A DNA stretch of 64,000 nucleotides from Haloarchaeobius salinus (lineage in GTDB: Archaea; Halobacteriota; Halobacteria; Halobacteriales; Natrialbaceae). This document shows, in pieces, positions 57,944-64,000 of the stretch. The stretch covers positions 124,001 to 188,000 of the forward strand of contig NZ_JANHAU010000001.1 in NCBI RefSeq assembly GCF_024464185.1. The letters are read 5' to 3'. The first letter of the stretch is position 1; every line of letters begins with the position of its first letter. Made by a program: the position numbers and the translations under genes. The notes beneath the pieces are model-generated. The model was not told the DNA's origin. It did not search any database and saw only the letters and a list, made by a program, of their open reading frames with translations.

Positions 57944-59836
57944 GTGGCCGCGCTCACACCCGAGATACTGCTGGTCTTCGCGCTCGTCACCGTCGTGCTC
58001 GTCCTGTTCGCGACGGAGCCGGTGCCCGTCGACATCACCGCACTCGGCCTGATGGTCGCGCTCATGGTCGGCGGACCGCTCTCCCAGCAGCTCGCGGCGG
58101 CCGGGCTCATCGGCGGACCGGTGGAACTCCTGCCGGACTATCCGTCCGACGGGCTCGCGGGCTTCGCGTCGACGGCGACCATCACCGTGCTGGCGATGTT
58201 CATCCTCTCCGACGGCGTCCAGCGCACGGGCATCGTCCAGATACTCGGCCGGAAGCTCGCCGCGCTCACCGGCGACTCGGAGACGCGGCAGCTCGGGGCG
58301 ACGATGGGGGTCGTCGCCCCGCTCTCGGGCTTCATCAACAACACCGCGGCCGTCGCCATCCTGCTGCCGATGGTCACCGACATCGCCCACGAGGGCAACA
58401 CCTCGCCATCGAAGCTGCTCATCCCGCTGTCGTACGCCTCGATGTTCGGCGGGACGCTCACGCTCATCGGCACGTCGACGAACATCCTCGCGAGCGAGGT
58501 CGCCGCCGACATCGCCAGCGACGTGGCCGACCCCAGCCCGGCCGTCGTCGAGTTGCAGGACGGCTTCTCGATGTTCGAGTTCACCGCGCTCGGTGCCATC
58601 GTCACGGTCGTCGGCTTCGCGTACTTCCTGGTCGTCGGGCGTTACCTGCTGCCGTCCCGCATCGAACCCGAGGACGACCTCGCCGCCGAGTTCCGTCTTT
58701 CGGAGTACCTCACCGAGGTCGTCGTCCGCGAGGACTCGCCGCTCGTCGGCCAGACCGTCCGCGACGCCCTCGTCGAGACCGAGTTCGACGTCGACCTCGT
58801 CCAGCTGCACCGCGGCGACCGGGTGTTCCTCGAACCGCTCGGCCCCAAGACGATCCAGGCCGGCGACCTGTTCACCGTCCGCACCGACCGCGAGACGCTC
58901 GTCTCCCTGCTCGACGCGGAGGGGCTGGAGGTCGTCCCCGGGATGCAGGTGTCCGACGAGGAACTCGAACGGGCCGAGGCCGTCGAGAACCTCGTCGAGG
59001 TCGTCGTCGCCCCCGGCTCGCACGTCGTCGGCGAGTCGCTCTCCTCCGTGAACTTCCGGCAGCGCTACGACGCGACCGTGCTCGCGCTCCGACGCGGCGG
59101 CGAACTCATCAGAAAACGCATGGACGACATCCGTCTCCGCGTCGGGGACACCCTGCTCGTCCAGGCGACCGCCGACAGCATCCAGCGCCTCGATACCAAC
59201 CGCGACTTCATCGTCGCCCAGGAGATCGAGCGCCACGACTACCGCGAGGAGCGGATCCCCGTCGCCATCGGCATCATCCTCGCCGTCGTCGGCCTCGCCG
59301 CCGTCGACCTCCTCCCCATCGTCGTCTCCGCACTCGGCGGGGCCGTCGCCATGGTCCTCACGGGCTGTCTCAAACCCGGCGAGGTGTACGACGCCGTCCA
59401 GTGGGACGTCATCATCCTCCTCGCGGGCGTCATCCCCCTCGGCACCGCGATGCAGCACACCGGCGCGGCGCTCTACCTCGCCGACCTGCTCGTCCAGACC
59501 GAAACGTACCTGCCGGTCGTCGCCGTCCTCGGGCTGTTCTACGTGCTGACGGCGGCACTGACGAACGTCGTCTCCAACAACGCCAGCGTCGTGCTCATGA
59601 TCCCCGTCGCGTTCGACACCGCCGCACGGCTCGGCGCATCGCCGTACGCGTTCGTCCTCGCGGTCACCTTCGCCGCCTCGACCGCGTTCATGACCCCCGT
59701 CGGCTACCAGACCAACCTGTTCGTCTACGGCCCCGGCGGCTACAAGTTCACGGACTACGCCGTGGTGGGGACGCCGCTCCAGCTCATCTTCGCCGTGGTG
59801 ACGACGCTCGGTATCGCGATGCTGTGGCCACTGTGA
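57944..59836 (+). CDS. SLC13/DASS-type anion transporter with two TrkA-C domains
   Basis: A 630-residue Na+/anion (sulfate or dicarboxylate)-type transporter. The N-terminal part has about five spans with the DASS motif FINNTAAVAILLP and TLIGTSTNI. Two RCK_C (TrkA-C) domains lie at about 250-330 (SPLVGQTVRDALVETEFDVDL) and 335-425 (GSHVVGESLSSVNFRQRYDATV). The C-terminal membrane half carries TNVVSNNASVVLMIPVAF and the end GYKFTDYAVVGTPLQL. The RCK_C domains suggest ligand or nucleotide gating. Substrate is not decidable. GTG 57944 is chosen by the TATA-like box; upstream codons overlap copy B in another frame. Confidence 0.87.
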   Translation: MAALTPEILLVFALVTVVLVLFATEPVPVDITALGLMVALMVGGPLSQQLAAAGLIGGPVELLPDYPSDGLAGFASTATITVLAMFILSDGVQRTGIVQILGRKLAALTGDSETRQLGATMGVVAPLSGFINNTAAVAILLPMVTDIAHEGNTSPSKLLIPLSYASMFGGTLTLIGTSTNILASEVAADIASDVADPSPAVVELQDGFSMFEFTALGAIVTVVGFAYFLVVGRYLLPSRIEPEDDLAAEFRLSEYLTEVVVREDSPLVGQTVRDALVETEFDVDLVQLHRGDRVFLEPLGPKTIQAGDLFTVRTDRETLVSLLDAEGLEVVPGMQVSDEELERAEAVENLVEVVVAPGSHVVGESLSSVNFRQRYDATVLALRRGGELIRKRMDDIRLRVGDTLLVQATADSIQRLDTNRDFIVAQEIERHDYREERIPVAIGIILAVVGLAAVDLLPIVVSALGGAVAMVLTGCLKPGEVYDAVQWDVIILLAGVIPLGTAMQHTGAALYLADLLVQTETYLPVVAVLGLFYVLTAALTNVVSNNASVVLMIPVAFDTAARLGASPYAFVLAVTFAASTAFMTPVGYQTNLFVYGPGGYKFTDYAVVGTPLQLIFAVVTTLGIAMLWPL

Positions 59837-59891
59837 ATCGGGCGGGGTGGAACGAAACGTTTTACCCGTAATGGGACTGATTTATATGCGC

Positions 59892-59964
59892 GGGCCGGTG
59901 GGGTAGCTTGGTAACCTTCAGCGTTTGGGACGCTGTACCCCCGGTTCAAATCCGGGCCGGCCCA
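59892..59964 (+). tRNA. tRNA-Pro (anticodon TGG)
   Basis: A 73-nt tRNA with a complete cloverleaf. The acceptor stem pairs GGGCCGG with CCGGCCC, followed by discriminator A. The anticodon stem CAGCG/CGCTG closes the loop TTTGGGA, giving anticodon TGG. The T arm is CCCGGTTCAAATCCGGG. No intron is present. A CCA end is not encoded. A TATA-like GTTTTACCC at 59859-59867 lies about 29 nt upstream. It is followed by the duplicated PD-(D/E)XK gene. Confidence 0.96.
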
Positions 59965-60075
59965 TATCCTTCGCGTTCGAAAGCCAGAGCCTCTTCTGAG
60001 TTCGTGACTCCCTTCCCCGGACCCAGTCTCACCGCTGTCGCCCACGCCGTGAGGACTCTCGGCGGGGATGTCGGC

Positions 60076-60083
60076 ATCTAAAC
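60076..60083 (+). promoter_or_regulatory. TATA-like box of the PD-(D/E)XK gene
   Basis: ATCTAAAC is centred about 28 nt before the ATG at 60107 and favours it over the in-frame ATG at 60068. Confidence 0.5.
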
Positions 60084-60106
60084 CGCATCGGGAACCAGAG
60101 AAGGTG

Positions 60107-60904
60107 ATGGAGCCACATCGGAAGGGTGACCTGACGGAAGCGGTCGTTCTGGCAGCGCTGCAACGACGAGGAATCGCGGTCTGCCGGCCGTTCGGTGACA
60201 ACGAGCGATACGACCTCGTCGCGGAACGCCGGGACGGTTCGCTCGTCACGGTTCAGGTCAAGACGGGATGGGTCGCGGACGGTCGTATCCAGTTCAGCAC
60301 CCAGTCCACCCACACGAACTCGAAGGGAAACGTTCGGAAGCGCTACGATGGCGACGTCGACGTGTTCGTCGTCTACTGCTACGAGACGGAGACGATGTAC
60401 CTCGTCGGCGAGCAGGAGTTCGACAGGAGCATCTCACTGCGAGTCGAGGAACCCGAAATCCGCCACACGAACATCAACTGGGCCGACGAGTTCGAATTCG
60501 ATGAGCGCTGGCCACTCGATACTGACACCGACGAACACTCGCTCGGGACGACCGACCCAACTACGGTCGCGTGTGTCGATGCACTCGAAGCAGTCGGCCT
60601 GCCGGTGTGGCGGCCGGTTCGGGGCCAGAGCGAGCGAAACGTCGTCGCCGAGATAGAGGGGAGGCTGTACCGTGTCCGGGTCGAAACCGGGTTTCTCCGG
60701 AACGGACGGATAAAGGTCAATCCAGACGAGACGGAGACCGACTGCTATCTCGTCTACTGTGACGACCTCGACACCGTCTATGCAGTCGATGCAAACGGGG
60801 TCGCAGACTCGTTCTCTCTCAGAGTGAGCGACCCGGAACGAGTACGGCCGAACACGAAATTCGCAACCGACTACGAGATAGAGCGCAACTGGCCACCGGT
60901 CTGA
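60107..60904 (+). CDS. Duplicated PD-(D/E)XK nuclease-like protein (I-Ssp6803I type), second copy inactive
   Basis: A 265-residue protein made of two similar units. Unit 1 (1 to about 125) resembles the group-I-intron endonuclease I-Ssp6803I family: Glu11 (HRKGDLTEAVVL), Asp36 (NERYDLVAE) and the QxK core VQVKTGW at 50-52. Unit 2 (about 150-265) repeats the pattern with ACVDALEAVGLPVWRPV, NVVAEIEG and RVRVETGF, where Asp and Lys are replaced by Asn and Glu. Both units end with similar NINWADEFEF / TKFATDYEIE strands. Codons use more A/T at third positions than neighbours. It sits next to tRNA-Pro and may be acquired DNA. Confidence 0.78.
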   Translation: MEPHRKGDLTEAVVLAALQRRGIAVCRPFGDNERYDLVAERRDGSLVTVQVKTGWVADGRIQFSTQSTHTNSKGNVRKRYDGDVDVFVVYCYETETMYLVGEQEFDRSISLRVEEPEIRHTNINWADEFEFDERWPLDTDTDEHSLGTTDPTTVACVDALEAVGLPVWRPVRGQSERNVVAEIEGRLYRVRVETGFLRNGRIKVNPDETETDCYLVYCDDLDTVYAVDANGVADSFSLRVSDPERVRPNTKFATDYEIERNWPPV

Positions 60905-61725
60905 TTCGCACACCCCACCGACTCGCCCTCGGTACAGAGCCACTCCACCAGCGCCGCGACCACCCGTTCGTGCGCGGTCGCCGTCGAGATGGTCGCCTCG
61001 TCGTCGCCGTCCTGTGCTCCGTAGTCCCCGAACTGGGCGTGGTTCATGCCCTCGACCGAGACGAACGTCGCGTCCGCGGGGAGGAACCGGCGGTTGGACT
61101 CGAAGCGGTCGCGGTTCAGCACGCCGTCGCGGGTGCCGGTGATGGCGACGGTCGCCAGTCCCGACCCGCTGACGTCCACGTCGCAGTACGACGCCGCCAG
61201 CACCAGCCCGTCGACCCGTCCGGCGTTTCCGTTCGCGTACCGGCAGGCCATCGCGCCGCCCAGCGAGTGGCCGCCGACGTACCACGAGTCGATACCGTCC
61301 TCGTTCGAGATGACGGGACTGGCGGCGTCGTTGTCCAGTACGGCGAGGTTGAGCGGGACGCCGGGGACGACGACGGTGACGCCGCGTTCGGCCAGTGGCG
61401 CGAGCGTGTGGACGTACGCGCCGGGCTCGACGCGGCCGCCGGGGTAGAACACGAGACCGACGCGCCCGGCGACCGCCGGCTGGTCGTCGGGGCGGACGAC
61501 GTAGCCGCCGTAGCCCGACTCGACGGTCACGTCGTACTCGGATTCCACGGCAGCGGGTGACTCGTTCGGCCCGTAGGCGAGGTAGTCGAAGTACACCCAC
61601 GCGCCCACGCCGACCAGGAGGACCACGAGGACGACCAGCCCGACGGCGTAGGGGGTGAGTCGGCGGGCCCAGTCCCGGTATCGTTCGTCGTCGGCCGGCG
61701 TGAGCCAGCGCAGGCGGTCGCGCAT
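60871..61725 (-). CDS. Membrane-anchored alpha/beta hydrolase
   Basis: A 284-residue alpha/beta hydrolase with an N-terminal membrane span (YAVGLVVLVVLLVGVGAWVYF) and a large outward-facing domain. The nucleophile is Ser154 in VGGHSLGGAMA, and His lies in EGMNHAQFGDY; the oxyanion strand is GLVFYPGGRVEPGAYVH. The Asp of the triad is probably in TGTRDGV. The last residues (CANQTGGQLRSIS) overlap 34 bp of the convergent nuclease-like gene, which may have replaced its original end. Substrate unknown. Confidence 0.84.
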   Translation of the reverse strand: MRDRLRWLTPADDERYRDWARRLTPYAVGLVVLVVLLVGVGAWVYFDYLAYGPNESPAAVESEYDVTVESGYGGYVVRPDDQPAVAGRVGLVFYPGGRVEPGAYVHTLAPLAERGVTVVVPGVPLNLAVLDNDAASPVISNEDGIDSWYVGGHSLGGAMACRYANGNAGRVDGLVLAASYCDVDVSGSGLATVAITGTRDGVLNRDRFESNRRFLPADATFVSVEGMNHAQFGDYGAQDGDDEATISTATAHERVVAALVEWLCTEGESVGCANQTGGQLRSIS

Positions 61726-61809
61726 ACCGACACCTCCGGCGGGGGGCGAGTAACACTTTCGCCTCGCTTTGCCAAGCTACTTACCCGATGGTGGCCTTAG
61801 TCCGTGCCG

Positions 61810-64000
61810 ATGGACGCAGGGGACAACGCCGAGCTCGTCGACGCCTTTCTGGAGTTCTACAGGAACTACTACCGCGACGAGATCGGGAGGCTCGCACAGG
61901 AGTACCCCAGCGAACGCAAGTCGCTGTACGTCGACTGGGACGACCTGTTCACGTTCGACCGCGACCTGGCCGACGACTACCGCAACCAGCCCGAACAGCT
62001 CCAGGAGTACGCCGAGGAGGCGCTCCGCCTGTACGACCTGCCCGTCGACGTCAGCCTCGGGCAGGCCCACGTCCGCATCGAGCCGCTCCCCGATGCGACC
62101 GAGATCCGGGCGATCCGCTCCCGACACGTCAACACGCTCGTCACCGTGCGGGGCATCGTCCGCAAGGCGACCGACGTCAAGTCGAAGATGCAGGTCGCCG
62201 CCTTCGAGTGCCAGCGCTGTGGCACGCTCACGCGCATCCCGCAGTCGACCGGCACCTTCCAGGAGCCCCACGAGTGCCAGGGCTGTGAGCGACAGGGTCC
62301 CTTCGTGCTGAACCACGACCAGAGCGAGTTCGTCGACGCCCAGAAGATCCGCGTGCAGGAGTCGCCCGAGGGGCTTCGCGGCGGCGAGACGCCACAGGCC
62401 ATCGACATCCACATCGAGGACGACATCACCGGCGAGGTGACCCCGGGCGACCACGTCGCCGCCACCGGCATCCTCCGGCTCGAACAGCAGGGCAACCAGC
62501 AGGAGAAGTCGCCGCTGTTCGACCACTACCTCGAGGGCGTCTCGGTGCGCATCGACCAGGAGCAGTTCGAGGACATGGAGATCTCCGAGGCCGACAAGGA
62601 GGAGATCGTCGCGCTCTCGAACGAGCCCGACATCTACGAGCAGATGGTCGGCTCCATCGCGCCCTCCATCTTCGGCTACGACCAGGAGAAGCTCGCGATG
62701 ATCCTCCAGCTGTTCTCCGGCGTCACGAAGTTCCTCCCCGACGAGTCACGGATCCGTGGCGACCTGCACATGCTGCTGATCGGGGACCCGGGTACGGGTA
62801 AGTGCGTAAGAGGAGACACCAGAGTCACGCTGGGCGACGGCACGGAAGTGGAGATTCGCGAACTCGTCGAGTCGAATCTTGGCGACCCGAAAGAGATCGA
62901 CGACGGCTGGTGGGACGAGGTCAGTATCGGGGTTCCCTCCCTGCAACCCGACGGGAAGATAGGGACGGAGCAGGCGACGAAGGTTTGGAAGCGCGAAGCC
63001 CCCGAGACGATGTACCGGATTCGGACGGATACCGGGAAGGAAATCGAGGTGACACCGTCGCACCCGCTGTTCGTTCCCGCTGGCGCAGGGTTCCGTGCGG
63101 TCGAGTCACGGGAGCTGAGCGAGGGTGATTTCGTCGGGGCTCCGTCCAGTCTCGACCACGACTACGACGACACGCTCGCTGTCGACCACCGCCGAGCAAT
63201 CTCACACAACGCGATTCCGCTCGACCTTCCCGAGGAGTGGACGCCGTCGCTGGCCCGATTGGTCGGTTACATCGTCGCCGAGGGATACGTCGAGCAGCGT
63301 TCGGACAACACCGGGTTCGTCAGCATCACGAACGACGACCGCGAGATTCTAGAAGATAGCATCGACGCGCTGGAGGCACTCGGGCTGAACTGGACCGAGC
63401 GGGGAGCACACGAGGGGAAATCTGCACGCGAAATCATGTGCTCCGCCGGTGAGTTCGTTAGCTTCCTCGAATCCCTTGAACCGGCGATGCTCGGACGGTC
63501 GGCCGAGCAGCGCGTCCCTGAACCGATATTCCGTAGCTCGCCGGAGATTCAGCGTGCGTTCCTGAAGGCGTACATCGACGGGGAATGCCACATCTCCACA
63601 TCGCAGCGCGAAATCTCGGTTGCCTCGATGAGCCGCGAGTTGCTCGACGGTGTTCGAAGTCTGCTGCTCTCGTTCGGTATCACGGCACAACTCCGGGAGA
63701 AGGCTGGCGGGAGCTACAGACTCAGAATCAGCGGTGATGCCTTCGCGAGCTACGTCGAGCGGATTGGATTCGTGACCGGGCGGAAAGCAGCGTCGGCAGC
63801 AAAACACGAGGGAGTGAACTCCAACACCAACACGGATGTTGTCCCTGCTGTCGGCGACTCGCTGCGTCGGATTCGTGAGTCTCTCGGGCTGACGCAGTCC
63901 GACTGTGGTCTTCCCCGGTCGACGTACCAACACTACGAACGAGGTGACCGTAACCCGAGTCGGGAGAGCCTCGATGCGGTCGTGCGGACGTTCGAGGACA
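61810..64000 (+). CDS. mcm: Replicative DNA helicase MCM, intein-split, incomplete at window end
   Basis: The MCM helicase gene, first 730 codons in the window, no stop reached. The extein begins at ATG 61810: an N-terminal helical domain, a Zn finger (Cys134, Cys137, Cys156, Cys159), the OB-fold with beta-hairpins, and the AAA+ start LHMLLIGDPGTGK with Walker A Lys331. Directly after Lys331 the reading frame continues into an intein (Cys332 onward), which runs past the window end. After splicing the catalytic AAA+ part would resume. MCM is loaded by Orc1/Cdc6 at ORBs. A TATA-like CTACTTACC near 61777 supports the start. Confidence 0.93.
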   Translation, partial: MDAGDNAELVDAFLEFYRNYYRDEIGRLAQEYPSERKSLYVDWDDLFTFDRDLADDYRNQPEQLQEYAEEALRLYDLPVDVSLGQAHVRIEPLPDATEIRAIRSRHVNTLVTVRGIVRKATDVKSKMQVAAFECQRCGTLTRIPQSTGTFQEPHECQGCERQGPFVLNHDQSEFVDAQKIRVQESPEGLRGGETPQAIDIHIEDDITGEVTPGDHVAATGILRLEQQGNQQEKSPLFDHYLEGVSVRIDQEQFEDMEISEADKEEIVALSNEPDIYEQMVGSIAPSIFGYDQEKLAMILQLFSGVTKFLPDESRIRGDLHMLLIGDPGTGKCVRGDTRVTLGDGTEVEIRELVESNLGDPKEIDDGWWDEVSIGVPSLQPDGKIGTEQATKVWKREAPETMYRIRTDTGKEIEVTPSHPLFVPAGAGFRAVESRELSEGDFVGAPSSLDHDYDDTLAVDHRRAISHNAIPLDLPEEWTPSLARLVGYIVAEGYVEQRSDNTGFVSITNDDREILEDSIDALEALGLNWTERGAHEGKSAREIMCSAGEFVSFLESLEPAMLGRSAEQRVPEPIFRSSPEIQRAFLKAYIDGECHISTSQREISVASMSRELLDGVRSLLLSFGITAQLREKAGGSYRLRISGDAFASYVERIGFVTGRKAASAAKHEGVNSNTNTDVVPAVGDSLRRIRESLGLTQSDCGLPRSTYQHYERGDRNPSRESLDAVVRTFED
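62803..64000 (+). mobile_element. MCM intein with LAGLIDADG endonuclease and HTH domain (partial)
   Basis: An in-frame insertion directly after the Walker A Lys (GDPGTGK|C). Intein block A is CVRGDTRVTLGDGTEVEI; block B is TPSHPLFVPAG. Two LAGLIDADG-like helices, LARLVGYIVAEGYV (63250-63291) and RAFLKAYIDGECHI (63553-63594), mark a homing endonuclease. From about 63853 a Cro/C1-type helix-turn-helix (RIRESLGLTQSDC) is added. Codons have more T and A at third positions than the extein, as expected for a mobile element. Block G (His-Asn and the downstream Ser/Cys/Thr) lies beyond the window. Confidence 0.92.

Overview
The window is chromosomal DNA from an extreme halophilic archaeon (class Halobacteria). 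The evidence is very high GC with strong third-position GC bias, strongly acidic proteins, leaderless genes with TATA-like boxes 25-30 nt before ATG or GTG starts, and archaea- or haloarchaea-specific genes: the oapABC-Orc1/Cdc6 origin cluster, PolD small subunit, MCM, PurO IMP cyclohydrolase, PibD-type prepilin peptidase, an HTH-10 regulator and a haloarchaeal [2Fe-2S] ferredoxin. I cannot name the genus.

Left part (1-14.1 kb): end of a branched-chain amino-acid ABC transporter operon (livH, livM) fused to a KAS III-like gene, then trpS, two hyperacidic proteins around a methyltransferase, a Rad3/XPD helicase, a DUF1684 protein, a second methyltransferase and several small haloarchaeal genes.

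Replication island (14.1-23 kb): oapA-oapB-oapC on the minus strand, a 1.7-kb origin with four clear origin-recognition-box (ORB) repeats around an AT-rich stretch, orc1/cdc6, a signal peptidase and the PolD small subunit. Further ORB pairs lie behind oapC and inside the PolD small-subunit reading frame. The right edge holds mcm, interrupted at its Walker A lysine by an intein, so three classes of replication gene lie within 50 kb.

Middle (23-39.9 kb): aspartate kinase preceded by a short overlapping upstream ORF, tryptophanase, a phosphoesterase, purO, a Tat-exported protein, an ArsR-type zinc-ribbon regulator, a membrane Fe-S oxidoreductase, a CMI4-like and a Cas4-like gene, a minus-strand run with a redoxin pair and a Sua5 homologue, a CBS/DUF21 membrane protein, a PiT phosphate transporter and uracil phosphoribosyltransferase.

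Right part (40-64 kb): a hybrid sensor kinase, an S9 peptidase, the IMPACT protein, hisB and hisA, a second PiT transporter, ferredoxin, an HTH-10 regulator, an M20 peptidase and threonine synthase, a structured intergenic element, prepilin peptidase, two tandem KaiC-like proteins that appear to lack a P-loop, an SLC13/TrkA-C transporter, tRNA-Pro(TGG), a duplicated PD-(D/E)XK nuclease-like gene, an alpha/beta hydrolase and mcm. No rRNA, IS element or CRISPR array was seen.
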